Notes: a model not told the origin generated them from the sequence alone. Shown: positions 1 through 9,071, counted from the first letter of the stretch. The stretch is 64,000 bases of DNA from JAEZDC01 sp036676415 (GCA_036676415.1 JAKFCX010000017.1:7227-71226), one strand, 5' to 3'. Numbers and translations: made by a program.

Positions 1-40
1 CAATAAAGTTTCTGTACTTTCAACCCAACTAATTGTATAT

Positions 41-2515
41 ATGAGAATTGTTCCATTCATAATATCAGCTGCAGTTACTACAGGGCTGATCATCGCTTTT
101 AATACTCAGTTACCAATTGGTGGTGCCAGGTCTCCAAGGTTTGGCTATTTCCTCTCACCACAACAAGGTTTCTGGCAAAATGCAGCACCAGCAGATGAAA
201 CATTTGACGGCGAAGTAAAACTGAAAGACCTGCAAGGTAATGCTGATGTGTATTTTGATGATCGTCTCGTGCCTCATGTATATGCCGATAATGAAAAAGA
301 TGTTTATTATATACAAGGTTACCTGCATGCTAAATTTCGTCTCTGGCAAATGGATTTTCAAACCAGGGCAGCAGGTGGAAGATTGAGTGAAGTATTAGGA
401 AAATCGATGCTGAGTACAGACCGGTTCTTCAGAAGACTTGGAATGGTATACGCTGCTGAAAATAGCTTGAAGATGGCAGAAGCCGATGCCACTACCAAAG
501 AATCAATGGATGCTTATACAGCAGGTGTGAATGCTTATATCACATCAATGAAACCTCACGAGATTCCTTTAGAATATAAATTGCTTGATGGAACTCCGGA
601 ACTATGGACCAACCTTAAAACATGTTTGTTCTTAAAGTTTATGAGCTTTGATCTTGCCGGATCTGAATGGGATTTTGAACTGGCCAATGCCAGAAGATTG
701 TTAGGTGCAGGTGATTTCGAAAAATTGTATCCCATCATACAGGATAGCCTTGATCCCATGATCCCGAAAGGAACTGCCTTTGCTGCACCGGGTATCAAGG
801 TGAAAGAGCCTGTTGTAGTTGATTCAACAATGTATCGCGATATAAAAGATTCGTCCGGAACTTTAGTTTATGATCCGAAACCAGATAAAGACAATGGCAG
901 TAATAACTGGGCCGTTGCAGGAACAAAAACAGCAAGCGGCAGACCAATACTTTGCAATGATCCACATCTTGGTTTAAATCTTCCTTCACTTTGGTACGAG
1001 ATGCAACTCTCCTCCCCTACGATGAATACTTACGGTGCCACTTTTCCCGGTTCACCCTCTGTAATAATTGGTTTTAACGACAGTGCATCATGGGGATTTA
1101 CGAATGCCATGAGAGATGTGAGAGATTATTACGAGATAAAGTTCAGGGATTCTTCCATGCAGGAATACTGGTTCAATAATCAATGGACAAAAGCAGAAAT
1201 ACGACAGGAAAAAATTGTTATTCGTGATAGTGCCGATGCAGTAGAAAATATCGCCATGACAGTTTTTGGTCCTGTTATGTACGATAAGCATTACCAGAAT
1301 AAATTGAATGATGGAAAATATTATGCATGTCGTTGGAAAGCCCATGACCCAAGTAATGAACTGCTAACTTTCAATAAACTGAATCATGCGAAGAATGTAG
1401 CAGATTATAAAGATGCGATATCAACTTTCAAATGCCCCGGCCAGAATATGTTGTTCTCAACAAAGACGGGAGACATTATTATTACACAGCAGGGAGAGTT
1501 TCCGGCAAAATGGAGAAGACAGGGAGATTTTCCCATGCCTGGATTTGATAGTACTTATATGTGGCAGGGTATGATACCAATGAGTGAAAATCCACAGCAG
1601 TTCAATCCTGAAAGAGGGTTTGTAAGTAGTGCCAATCAACTTCCAGTAGATTCCACATATCCATATTATCTTGGAGGATCGTATCCTCCTTATCGTGGTC
1701 TTATCATCAACAGGAAACTTGCACAGATGTCTAACATTACTGCACAAGATATGATCAATCTTCAAACAGATAACTATAATGTGTTTGCAGAATTTGCAAG
1801 GCCAGTATTAATGAAGTACTTAGACGAATTTGCTTTGGACACTGATGAACAGAAATATATTTCAATAGTCAGGAACTGGAACCTGAGAAACGATGTAAAC
1901 GAACCAGGTGCCTCTGTTTTTAAACTCTGGTGGGATAGTCTTGAAGTATTGATGTATGCAGATGAGATCAATACGCTAACAGCACAGGGAAAAAATAAGT
2001 CAGTAGCAAAATGGCCGGATGAAAGTGTGTTAGTGGAAGGTTTACTTAAAGACTCAAGTGGTTATCGCTTTATTGATAATATCACCACTCCGGAAACAGA
2101 AACATTAGCATTACTCATTCACCAGGCTTTTAAAAAAGCTTTGAACGAAATAAAAAATGCCGAAGGTGACCAACAATTAAACTGGGCTAAATACAAAGCC
2201 ACGGGTATTCGTCACCTCTTAAGAATTCCTGCACTCAGCAGGTTGAACCTTCCTATTGGTGGAGGAGAACATATCATCAATGCAACAAAACAATATCATG
2301 GACCAAGCTGGAGAATGATCGTTCATATGACAGATGAAATTGAAGCTTATGGCGTTTATCCAGGTGGACAATATGGAAATCCCGGCAGTAAATATTACGA
2401 TACGTTTGTTGATAGCTGGGCAGCCGGAAAATTTTATCCTTTACTTTTTATCAAAAAAGAAGCAGTTGCTAATAACAACAAGATTAAGTGGCACCTGAAA
2501 TTTACCAAAGCCTAA
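41..2515 (+). CDS. Penicillin acylase family protein (Ntn hydrolase)
   Basis: An 824-aa protein with an N-terminal hydrophobic segment (residues 1-20), so probably exported or periplasmic. The family hydrolyses amide bonds, such as N-acyl side chains of beta-lactams, acyl-homoserine lactones or other amides. The precursor normally cleaves itself to expose an N-terminal Ser on the beta chain. The Gly-Ser-Asn-Asn-Trp motif at Ser287 is the expected cleavage site and nucleophile. The following NDPHLGL segment and the late glycine-rich region are also typical of the family. Full length for the family (about 800 aa). It is followed after 10 nt by a small membrane-protein gene. The natural substrate cannot be read from the sequence. 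Confidence 0.9.
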   Translation: MRIVPFIISAAVTTGLIIAFNTQLPIGGARSPRFGYFLSPQQGFWQNAAPADETFDGEVKLKDLQGNADVYFDDRLVPHVYADNEKDVYYIQGYLHAKFRLWQMDFQTRAAGGRLSEVLGKSMLSTDRFFRRLGMVYAAENSLKMAEADATTKESMDAYTAGVNAYITSMKPHEIPLEYKLLDGTPELWTNLKTCLFLKFMSFDLAGSEWDFELANARRLLGAGDFEKLYPIIQDSLDPMIPKGTAFAAPGIKVKEPVVVDSTMYRDIKDSSGTLVYDPKPDKDNGSNNWAVAGTKTASGRPILCNDPHLGLNLPSLWYEMQLSSPTMNTYGATFPGSPSVIIGFNDSASWGFTNAMRDVRDYYEIKFRDSSMQEYWFNNQWTKAEIRQEKIVIRDSADAVENIAMTVFGPVMYDKHYQNKLNDGKYYACRWKAHDPSNELLTFNKLNHAKNVADYKDAISTFKCPGQNMLFSTKTGDIIITQQGEFPAKWRRQGDFPMPGFDSTYMWQGMIPMSENPQQFNPERGFVSSANQLPVDSTYPYYLGGSYPPYRGLIINRKLAQMSNITAQDMINLQTDNYNVFAEFARPVLMKYLDEFALDTDEQKYISIVRNWNLRNDVNEPGASVFKLWWDSLEVLMYADEINTLTAQGKNKSVAKWPDESVLVEGLLKDSSGYRFIDNITTPETETLALLIHQAFKKALNEIKNAEGDQQLNWAKYKATGIRHLLRIPALSRLNLPIGGGEHIINATKQYHGPSWRMIVHMTDEIEAYGVYPGGQYGNPGSKYYDTFVDSWAAGKFYPLLFIKKEAVANNNKIKWHLKFTKA

Positions 2516-2525
2516 AACCTTACTA

Positions 2526-2870
2526 ATGAAATTCATTATAGCTATACTGTTAACCGCTTTATTAAGTTTTGCTGCAGGCCTTTTTACATCTTTGCCATGG
2601 TGGAGTTTTGCAATCTGTGCATTGATCGTTGGTGTTGCTATTCACCAGAAGGCATGGAAAGCTTTTCTGGCCGGTTTTATCGCTCTTGCATTGTTATGGG
2701 GCTTGTTAGCTGCCTATCATGATTTCAATAACGAACATATTCTTTCTACAAAGATTGCCGGCGTACTTTCATTAGGCAGCTCTACCCTTTTATTGGTAGT
2801 AACTGCTTTGGTTGGTGGACTCGTTGCAGGATTTGCGGCATTAACCGGAAGTTATCTCCGGAAAAGATAA
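2526..2870 (+). CDS. Small membrane protein of unknown function
   Basis: A 114-aa protein that is almost entirely hydrophobic, with about four predicted membrane segments (roughly residues 3-20, 25-40, 46-64 and 80-108) and a basic C-terminus ending in RKR. It starts 10 nt after the penicillin acylase gene and is probably cotranscribed with it. I recognise no functional motif. The reading frame is well used and follows the composition of its neighbours. Confidence 0.7.
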   Translation: MKFIIAILLTALLSFAAGLFTSLPWWSFAICALIVGVAIHQKAWKAFLAGFIALALLWGLLAAYHDFNNEHILSTKIAGVLSLGSSTLLLVVTALVGGLVAGFAALTGSYLRKR

Positions 2871-2949
2871 AAGATGAACACCCTCATGCTTTAGTACAAT
2901 GTTTGCACTACTAATATTAAGAAGAGTAAATGACATTGAGGACTATTGC

Positions 2950-3183
2950 ATGAAACAGAAGAAGAAACCAACAGACAATTACATCCAACTCGTTGAAACA
3001 TTTATCACTGCACTAGAAAGTGGAAAATCCGGAGCTGAGTTAGAAGGTATTCGTAGTCAGATACGAAACATATCTTCCCAGGCAAGTGCTGCTTCTTCTG
3101 TAGAAAATTCTACACAAGCGCTTATTCCAGATCGACTTCCCAAAGAAAATAAATCGAACAACGAATTGGAAGCGTATTCCTGA
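2950..3183 (+). CDS. Small soluble protein of unknown function
   Basis: A 77-aa product from the ATG at 2950 (sequence begins MKQKKKP), with GAGG about 8 nt upstream. The frame is open further upstream, to 2899, but that extension looks non-coding. The product is hydrophilic, with a lysine-rich start and a predicted helical middle (residues 10-45). It is the first of three short tandem ORFs (2950, 3211, 3359). I do not recognise the family. Confidence 0.5.
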   Translation: MKQKKKPTDNYIQLVETFITALESGKSGAELEGIRSQIRNISSQASAASSVENSTQALIPDRLPKENKSNNELEAYS

Positions 3184-3210
3184 TGTATATAACTAGCACC
3201 AAAACAAACT

Positions 3211-3357
3211 ATGATTGCAGAAAAAAAACCCGTCACTGAAATTGACGAGGGAGCGGAACCCCAAACCGAAGTCGTGAATGTAAAAGATCAGTGGCTCCAG
3301 AATGTGGTAAAGCTGGTGATAATGATGTTATTGACTTACATCGTAATATTCATGTAA
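3211..3357 (+). CDS. 48-aa small protein with C-terminal membrane helix
   Basis: A short ORF of 48 codons plus stop. The first 30 residues are acidic (several Glu/Asp) and the last 17 or so are a continuous hydrophobic stretch ending IVIFM, so this looks like a tail-anchored small membrane protein. Its stop codon lies one base before the ATG of the next ORF at 3359, which suggests translational coupling. No known family recognised. The junction and composition support it, but a chance ORF cannot be excluded. Confidence 0.45.
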   Translation: MIAEKKPVTEIDEGAEPQTEVVNVKDQWLQNVVKLVIMMLLTYIVIFM

Positions 3358-3358
3358 A

Positions 3359-3574
3359 ATGAGGTCTATGCAAATTCGATACAATGAATCCCCGGTAAAT
3401 GTTGATCGCCTTGACGGAAACACTTTTTGTGTTCACCTCCCCGAGAAAGATATTCGTATTCAATACCAACCAGATAATGAAGGTGCAGATCACTGGCTTG
3501 ACCTTGATACCAACCATGAGACTGAACAAACCAAAGCATTAGGTGAGCAATTAGGCCATTTACTGGAAAAGTAA
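3359..3574 (+). CDS. 71-aa protein of unknown function
   Basis: A 71-aa acidic soluble protein; an internal ATG at 3368 is an equally possible start. The pattern of alternating hydrophobic residues (residues 4-8, 20-26, 30-36) suggests a small beta-rich domain followed by an acidic helix. It is closely coupled to the preceding 48-aa ORF. No motif recognised. Confidence 0.55.
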   Translation: MRSMQIRYNESPVNVDRLDGNTFCVHLPEKDIRIQYQPDNEGADHWLDLDTNHETEQTKALGEQLGHLLEK

Positions 3575-3585
3575 TTGTGCTTCTC

Positions 3586-3639
3586 AATTCGTGTCTTTCA
3601 TTAGTGTAATTCGTGTCTCCCTTTCGTGCAATTCGTGTT
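3586..3639. repeat. 22-bp-period tandem repeat (AATTCGTGT units)
   Basis: AATTCGTGT starts at 3586, 3608 and 3630, exactly 22 nt apart. Weaker half-units (TTAGTGT, TTTCGTGC) lie between them, giving a sub-period near 11 nt. The array lies between the stop at 3574 and the terminator of the convergent YceI gene. Confidence 0.75.
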
Positions 3640-3641
3640 TC

Positions 3642-3671
3642 AAAAAAGCCCCGCAAAATAAATTGCGAGGC
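3642..3671 (-). terminator. Rho-independent terminator of the YceI gene
   Basis: The stem GCCCCGCAA (3648-3656) pairs with TTGCGAGGC (3663-3671) with one mismatch. On the minus strand the hairpin is followed by a run of six T (A-run at 3642-3647 on the plus strand). It lies 27 nt beyond the stop of the YceI-like gene. Confidence 0.85.
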
Positions 3672-3697
3672 TGCCCATAACTACACAATGAAAATCT

Positions 3698-4273
3698 TTA
3701 TTTATTAGCAAACAGGTATACAGACAGCTGTACATCTTTTGCAACATTCCCTACACCATAGTTGATGTTCCAAAGCGTTCTGTCGATACTAAAGAAAGCC
3801 TGGGCAAAAAATCTCTTATCATCTGCATTACGAATTACTGCAGGAAAACTAACCGGAACTGCAATGCCTTTTAAGTTCAACGTACCATTGATCTTAACAT
3901 CATTTTCAGAGATATATTCAACATTTGAGATTTCGTAGGTAGCCTCACTAAAAGTTGCCGTTTCAAAGAAATCTTTTGCTTTCAGGTGATCAACAAACTT
4001 TGGAGACTCTTCTCCTACCAATGCTACAGAATTCATATCAATCACAAACTTTCCACCTGCTAATTTGTTACCATCAAGCTTGATGTCTCCACTTTTTACT
4101 TTTAAAACTCCTGTATGATACCCGGATTTCTTAGTACCCACGAATTCCACTTTCGAGTAATCAGTCAGCACATTATAACTGGTGAGTTCTTTCTTTTCTG
4201 CTTTATACGTAAAAGCTGAGATGCCAATGATTGCTGCTATTGCAACGGTTGAGACAAGTATTCTTCCTTTCAT
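3698..4273 (-). CDS. YceI family lipid-binding-like protein
   Basis: A 191-aa protein with an N-terminal membrane or signal segment (residues 5-22), then a YceI-type beta-barrel domain. YceI proteins are periplasmic lipocalin-like proteins that bind polyisoprenoid-type lipids. Typical features are the early SKVEFVGTKKSGYHTG stretch, the SPKFVDHLKAKDFF segment and the C-terminal FSIDRTLWNINYG motif. Length matches the family. Monocistronic, with its own terminator at 3642-3671. The ligand is not known. Confidence 0.88.
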   Translation of the reverse strand: MKGRILVSTVAIAAIIGISAFTYKAEKKELTSYNVLTDYSKVEFVGTKKSGYHTGVLKVKSGDIKLDGNKLAGGKFVIDMNSVALVGEESPKFVDHLKAKDFFETATFSEATYEISNVEYISENDVKINGTLNLKGIAVPVSFPAVIRNADDKRFFAQAFFSIDRTLWNINYGVGNVAKDVQLSVYLFANK

Positions 4274-4385
4274 AGTCTGGTTTATGCTTTTGATTAGGAA
4301 GTAAATATAGGATTATATATGTATCTACATCTATTTTTACAATTCTTTTACATTGAACCAGCTTCAGGTTAAGAAAATGCAATTG

Positions 4386-4405
4386 TTGCGTCGCACTCTT
4401 GTGCT
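4386..4405 (+). repeat. 20-nt repeat, copy 1 (inverted relative to 15149-15168)
   Basis: The sequence beginning TTGCGTCGCACTC here is identical over 20 nt to the reverse complement of 15149-15168. It is in the leader region upstream of sucC, outside any likely coding sequence. Confidence 0.85.
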
Positions 4406-4502
4406 GCTAATTCGTTATGCAGCAGGTCAAATTCCTGCTGATGAAAATCATTTTACTCTTAAATTTCACTGGTCTATCTTCGCCGGAAATTTAGAACCGC
4501 TT

Positions 4503-5714
4503 ATGAATTTGCACGAATACCAGGCTAAGGAACTTCTAAAAAAGTATCATGTACCTATCCAGGAAGGCATTGCAGTAGAATCAGTAATGGCTGCCGAAGA
4601 AGCTTACCGTAATATAAAGAACCAGACAGGTAACAATTTTGCCGTTATCAAGGCACAAATTCATGCAGGTGGTCGTGGCAAAGGAAAGATAGAAGGTTCT
4701 GAACAACGTGGTGTAGCAGTAGCCAAAAGCCTGGAAGATGTTACAAATATTGCTAAGAATATTCTTGGCCATACTCTGGTAACCATTCAAACAGGTGCAG
4801 CAGGTAAAAAAGTAAATAAGATACTGATTGCACAGGATGTTTATTATTCAGGTGCAAATCCAACAAAAGAATTTTATCTCTCCATATTATTAGACAGGAC
4901 CAAAGGCCAGAATGTGATCATGTATTCTACCGAAGGTGGAATGGACATTGAAGAAGTGGCTCATAAAACTCCTGAAAAGATCTTCAAAGAATGGGTTCAT
5001 CCTGGTGGAAGTTTACAGGGCTTCCAGGCAAGAAAAATTGCCTTCAATCTTGGCCTGAGTGGCGAAGCTTTCAAGAACTGTGTAAAGTTCGTTACCAATC
5101 TTTATAATGCCTATGTAGGTTTGGATTGCAGCATGCTTGAGATCAATCCATTGTTTAAAACAAGTGATGAAAAGATCATAGCAGTTGACTGTAAAATGAA
5201 TCTTGATGAAAATGCACTCATCCGTCATGCTGATCTTGCACAATTGAGAGATGTAACGGAAGAAGATCCTACAGAAGTAGAGGCTGGTCAATACAACCTG
5301 AACTTTGTTAAGCTTGATGGCAATGTGGGTTGTATGGTAAACGGTGCAGGACTTGCTATGGCAACAATGGATATGATCAAATTAAGTGGCGGAGAACCAG
5401 CAAACTTCCTTGATGTTGGTGGTTCAGCCAATGCTCAAACTGTTGAAGCAGGCTTCCGTATTATTCTGAAAGATCCAAACGTAAAAGCAATTCTCATCAA
5501 CATTTTTGGCGGAATTGTTCGTTGCGACAGGGTTGCTGCAGGTGTTATCGAAGCGTATAATAAATTAGGAGACATCAACATACCAATCATTGTTCGTTTA
5601 CAGGGAACCAATGCAACAGAAGCAAAGAAACTGATCGATGAAAGTGGCTTGAAAGTTCAGTCAGCTATCCTGCTTAGTGAAGCTGCAGAACTGGTTAAGA
5701 AAGCTGTTGCCTGA
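4503..5714 (+). CDS. sucC: Succinyl-CoA ligase (ADP-forming) subunit beta
   Basis: 403 aa from the ATG at 4503 (MNLHEYQAKELLKKY, the classic family start). The open frame extends upstream to 4353 but the extra 50 residues do not resemble the family and cover a repeat, so I reject them. SucC carries the ATP-grasp domain and nucleotide site (residues about 8-230) and the C-terminal flavodoxin-like ligase domain, including GGSANAQTVEAGF and NIFGGIVRCD. With SucD it makes ATP or GTP from succinyl-CoA in the TCA cycle. No sucD is adjacent in this window, so the subunits are encoded apart, as often seen in Bacteroidota. A strong terminator follows at 5753. Confidence 0.95.
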   Translation: MNLHEYQAKELLKKYHVPIQEGIAVESVMAAEEAYRNIKNQTGNNFAVIKAQIHAGGRGKGKIEGSEQRGVAVAKSLEDVTNIAKNILGHTLVTIQTGAAGKKVNKILIAQDVYYSGANPTKEFYLSILLDRTKGQNVIMYSTEGGMDIEEVAHKTPEKIFKEWVHPGGSLQGFQARKIAFNLGLSGEAFKNCVKFVTNLYNAYVGLDCSMLEINPLFKTSDEKIIAVDCKMNLDENALIRHADLAQLRDVTEEDPTEVEAGQYNLNFVKLDGNVGCMVNGAGLAMATMDMIKLSGGEPANFLDVGGSANAQTVEAGFRIILKDPNVKAILINIFGGIVRCDRVAAGVIEAYNKLGDINIPIIVRLQGTNATEAKKLIDESGLKVQSAILLSEAAELVKKAVA

Positions 5715-5752
5715 TCCTGCAATATATATACATCTTTTTTTCTCAAATAACT

Positions 5753-5789
5753 ATCGGAGTTGTCATTTTAATTGGCAACTCCGATTTTT
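5753..5789 (+). terminator. Rho-independent terminator of sucC
   Basis: ATCGGAGTTG (5753-5762) pairs perfectly with CAACTCCGAT (5776-5785), a 10-bp stem followed by a T-run, 38 nt after the sucC stop. Confidence 0.9.
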
Positions 5790-5818
5790 AATTTGTGGGT
5801 GGAACAAAACCCCTTGCT

Positions 5819-7855
5819 ATGAAAAAGATGTACATTCTTCTTTGCATATTGTTGATGGTAGCAACAGCAAAGACGCAGATCATCAACATTAAATCAAATT
5901 TCGGAGATCCACAGGGAGCCAGCCTTGGCAACAAAGTAGTATATATTAATGGTGCTACAGGAGATATTGGCAGCACCGATGGAACTGTTGCAGGCACAAT
6001 AGATATTCCTTCATCAACTGTAATTATTGCAGGCAACACGGCTTCTAAGATCGGTAACAAAGTTGTATTTGCAGGTGTTTCAGCTGCTGCGGGCACAGAA
6101 ATGTGGGTGAGTGATGGAACACTTGCCGGTACTATTTTGCTGAAAGATATTAACCCTGGTCCTACTGGATCTGCTCCACAAGGAGGCAATGAAGGATATG
6201 CTGTAGTGGGTAACACGGTATATTTTACAGCTGATGACGGTACAAATGGAAGAGCTTTATGGAAAACGGATGGTACTCCATTAGGTACGGTGATGGTGAA
6301 AGACCTTGACGCAACTGTACTCAACTTCCCTATACATATAGGAACACAGGCAGGAATCTTATTTTTCACAGCAAACACCGGAACAACTGGTTTAGAGCTC
6401 TGGAAATCTGATGGCACTAACAGCGGTACTATATTGGTAAAAGATATTAACCCTTCGGGTTCCACTTCATTCTCACAAACATTTACAAGCAATGGAATCT
6501 ACACATACTTTATTGCTGATAATGGAACCTCAGGTTATGAACTCTGGCGTACAGACGGAACATTGGCAGGAACAATAATGCTGAATGATTTCGCTGGTGG
6601 AAGCGGTTTCAATATTTCTTCGGGCGGAACTTATGACTGGGTATTTCATTTTTTCAATAATCATCTTTACTTCCATCCATCTGGGCCAGCCTTAACCGGT
6701 ACAAAAATGTATAAGACCGATGGAACGACTGCAGGCACATCGATGGTAATGGATTTCTATGCCGGAGCCCAATCATTCATCGATCTTTCAGAAGCAGTTG
6801 ATATCGGCGCTAATTTTTATTTTGTTGCAAATGGTGAACTATACAGCAGCGATGGAACCCAGGCTGGTACTGCTATACTAGTTCCACAACTTTCAGGTCC
6901 CCAGATTTACAGGCCGGAAGAAAACCTGGGATCCGGATATCTTCCAGGACTTTTTGCAGGAGGCAGATTCTTTTTCAAAGCCGATAATGGAACGAATGGT
7001 TATGAACTTTGGGTGAGTGATGGTACAAGTGCAGGAACATTTATGGTGAAAGATATTTTCCCAGGAGCTACCGGATCTATTCCAAATAATGATGATGAAC
7101 ACTTCTATACAAAATATGCATTCTTTTTTACTGCAGATAATGGCATTAACGGTGTTGAATTGTGGCAAACTGATGGAACACTTGCAGGTACTTTTATGGT
7201 TAGTGACCTGTATGCAGGAGCTAATTCCTCCGATATTCAATTTTTCGGTGTTGCTGAAGCCACCAACAGGCTTGTCTTTCGTTCAACAGATGCAACCGGT
7301 GCAGATATTAATGCACTGACTACAGCTGTTGTTCCTTTCCCATTAACACTTACTACGTTTAATGCTACATTAAATGGAAGTGATGTTTTGCTTACCTGGA
7401 ATACAGAAACGGAAGTGGATTTTTCACACTTTAATATTCAAAGAAGTATTACTGGTTCAGAATTTACCACAATCGCAAGCGTTAGTGGAAACTTAGCTAA
7501 CTATCAATACCTGGATAAACAACCTGGAGAAGCCGGTGTCTATTACTATCGACTGCAGATGACTGATAGAGATGGGAAATACACTTACAGCAAGATCGTT
7601 TCAGTTAAACTGCGTAGTACATTCAGTATGCAGGTTACCAACACAAAACAAACAGCATTCATACGTTTGAACGAGGTAAACGGTATGGTGAATATTAAAC
7701 TTATTGGTGCTAATGGAAATATTTATTCAATAACATCTCAAAAAATATCGAATAGTGAAATGATAAATCTTTCAATAGGAAATCTGGCCAGTGGAATTTA
7801 TATAATTGCCGTAGAGTATAACGGCATCATCAAAACACATCGCATTATGAAATAG
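5819..7855 (+). CDS. ELWxxDGT-repeat secreted protein with T9SS C-terminal sorting domain
   Basis: 678 aa from the ATG at 5819 (signal peptide MKKMYILLCILLMVATAKTQ). The upstream GTG at 5795 is less likely because the signal peptide would lose its N-terminus. At least eight copies of an ELWxSDGTxAGTxxVKDI unit, about 45-70 residues apart, fill residues 80-480 and suggest a beta-propeller. A fibronectin-III-like stretch follows (about 510-595), then a C-terminal domain ending SGIYIIAVEYNGIIKTHRIMK, typical of type A T9SS cargo. Predicted to be exported through the Sec system and then the T9SS to the cell surface or medium. Ligand unknown. Its 3' end overlaps the convergent SprT-like gene by 11 nt. 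Confidence 0.88.
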   Translation: MKKMYILLCILLMVATAKTQIINIKSNFGDPQGASLGNKVVYINGATGDIGSTDGTVAGTIDIPSSTVIIAGNTASKIGNKVVFAGVSAAAGTEMWVSDGTLAGTILLKDINPGPTGSAPQGGNEGYAVVGNTVYFTADDGTNGRALWKTDGTPLGTVMVKDLDATVLNFPIHIGTQAGILFFTANTGTTGLELWKSDGTNSGTILVKDINPSGSTSFSQTFTSNGIYTYFIADNGTSGYELWRTDGTLAGTIMLNDFAGGSGFNISSGGTYDWVFHFFNNHLYFHPSGPALTGTKMYKTDGTTAGTSMVMDFYAGAQSFIDLSEAVDIGANFYFVANGELYSSDGTQAGTAILVPQLSGPQIYRPEENLGSGYLPGLFAGGRFFFKADNGTNGYELWVSDGTSAGTFMVKDIFPGATGSIPNNDDEHFYTKYAFFFTADNGINGVELWQTDGTLAGTFMVSDLYAGANSSDIQFFGVAEATNRLVFRSTDATGADINALTTAVVPFPLTLTTFNATLNGSDVLLTWNTETEVDFSHFNIQRSITGSEFTTIASVSGNLANYQYLDKQPGEAGVYYYRLQMTDRDGKYTYSKIVSVKLRSTFSMQVTNTKQTAFIRLNEVNGMVNIKLIGANGNIYSITSQKISNSEMINLSIGNLASGIYIIAVEYNGIIKTHRIMK

Positions 7856-8477
7856 GTGTAATAAGTTTCACCTCATACACAGGACTGAAAGTATATTTCA
7901 GTCCTGTTTTTATTTCCGTACAGGTATAACGACTTCTTCTCTTCTCCCCTTTCTTAAAAAACCTTTTGTCATCTGTTTGAAAAATACTGCCCATCGGAAT
8001 TTCTGCAATATTAAAATAGCCCTCTCGTTTTTGGGTATCATATTTCCGCAACGTCATTATTAAAGCAGTTTCACCATTGGCTGTAGCTGCAGGATTTATC
8101 ACTGATTGCCGTAAGACCTTTTCAATATCCGTTGGAAATATTTTCTTCTCTATAAATTTCACCAGCAACTGTCCATAACTGGCTTTCCATTCTTTACCAT
8201 GAGGTTCTACCCTGTTCCTGAATTGTTCAAAAGTGAGCAAGTGAGCAAGCTCGTGTAACAATGTTATCAGGAACTCATATTTGTTCAGGTTGGAATTTAC
8301 TGTGATCCTGTGATTGGCTCCGGCGAATGCATGACGATAATCTCCCAGCACCGTTTTTCTTCTCTTTGTTACACTCAGGTGAACTTTGTAATGATTGAGA
8401 TAACTTACAACATCGTCAAAAGATCCTTCCGGTAAAAATGCAGCAAGAGCCTGCATCGGATGCTCTTCAAATGCCAT
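7845..8477 (-). CDS. SprT-like zinc metalloprotease domain protein
   Basis: A 210-aa cytoplasmic protein with the zinc-metalloprotease motif HELAH at residues 75-79 and a likely third ligand in EPHGKEW (His93), the SprT/Spartan-like arrangement. The usual C-terminal zinc-ribbon is reduced: the end has a single Cys (TCTEIKTG), so it is a short SprT-like variant. SprT family members are linked to DNA-protein crosslink repair in eukaryotes; the bacterial role is poorly defined. Its 5' end overlaps the upstream membrane-protein gene by 11 nt, so it is the last gene of a minus-strand operon with AtpZ. Confidence 0.82.
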   Translation of the reverse strand: MAFEEHPMQALAAFLPEGSFDDVVSYLNHYKVHLSVTKRRKTVLGDYRHAFAGANHRITVNSNLNKYEFLITLLHELAHLLTFEQFRNRVEPHGKEWKASYGQLLVKFIEKKIFPTDIEKVLRQSVINPAATANGETALIMTLRKYDTQKREGYFNIAEIPMGSIFQTDDKRFFKKGEKRRSRYTCTEIKTGLKYTFSPVYEVKLITPIS

Positions 8478-8859
8478 CAGTTTTCTTCGATTTACTTAAA
8501 CGGATGGTGGCTCTTTTTTCTACCCAGGTATAGATGATGTATAATAACAAACCAACAAATACTGAATTAGTACTCGTGGCCTTACCTGAAATCGTAATAT
8601 AAATAAGTGCAGCTGCGGCTATCCCCAACAACTTAATAATATTAGCCAGCATTACACTTCGTACAAATACATTAGGATTAGGGTTTGATAATGCTTTTGC
8701 ATGAAGCGTAAGACTTAGAATGCTAAGTAAAAACAATAAACCATTTGCTCCTGCAACAACCCTGTAGTCGATCTTCCACCTTGCTAATTCCGTGTTCAAA
8801 CCAAAAGCAAGCAGGCACACGATACCAAATACGAGAAGAAGTCCACTGAATTTACCCAT
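8467..8859 (-). CDS. Four-helix membrane protein next to AtpZ (AtpI-like position)
   Basis: A 130-aa protein with four predicted membrane helices (about residues 4-22, 36-52, 68-88, 98-115) and a basic tail. It starts 1 nt after the AtpZ gene and overlaps the SprT-like gene. Position and size recall the AtpI-type proteins that accompany F0F1 ATP synthase genes. The ATP synthase subunits themselves are not in this window. The functional link is inference. Confidence 0.65.
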   Translation of the reverse strand: MGKFSGLLLVFGIVCLLAFGLNTELARWKIDYRVVAGANGLLFLLSILSLTLHAKALSNPNPNVFVRSVMLANIIKLLGIAAAALIYITISGKATSTNSVFVGLLLYIIYTWVEKRATIRLSKSKKTDGI

Positions 8860-8860
8860 A

Positions 8861-9070
8861 CTATTTTTTTGAAGTATCCTTCATCACTTTCCAAAACATG
8901 ACGAGGAGAATGAGCAAAGGTAGTAACCATGTAAATACAGGTATGGAGATGCTGATCTTTTTGTCGATCCAGTGACCAATAAAAACACCCAATCCCAAAC
9001 CCACCAAAAGCTGTGTAGCAAAACCTGCGTACTGAAGAAGCAGTTTTCTTCCATCATCCTTTTTCGCCAT
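8861..9070 (-). CDS. AtpZ/AtpI family protein
   Basis: 69 aa from the ATG at 9070 (MAKKDDGRKLLLQYAGFATQLLVGLGLGVFIGHWIDKK). The 22 residues upstream in the open frame are rejected as they overlap the preceding gene. Two membrane helices with the YAGFATQLxxGxxxGxxIGxWIDKK signature match the F0F1-ATPase gene 1 (AtpZ) family, which is linked to ATP synthase assembly or to divalent cation transport. It lies 1 nt after the upstream gene, so it is cotranscribed. Confidence 0.85.
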   Translation of the reverse strand: MAKKDDGRKLLLQYAGFATQLLVGLGLGVFIGHWIDKKISISIPVFTWLLPLLILLVMFWKVMKDTSKK

Positions 9071-9071
9071 A

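Noticed and set aside
4353..4502. Longer N-terminus for sucC (extra 50 residues)
   Set aside because: The extension does not resemble the family, contains a dispersed repeat, and MNLHEYQAKELL at 4503 is the expected start.
5788..6492. Long antisense ORF inside the ELWxxDGT gene
   Set aside because: A shadow caused by the repeated codon pattern of the real gene; the composition (Pro/Val rich) matches a reverse reading of repeats.
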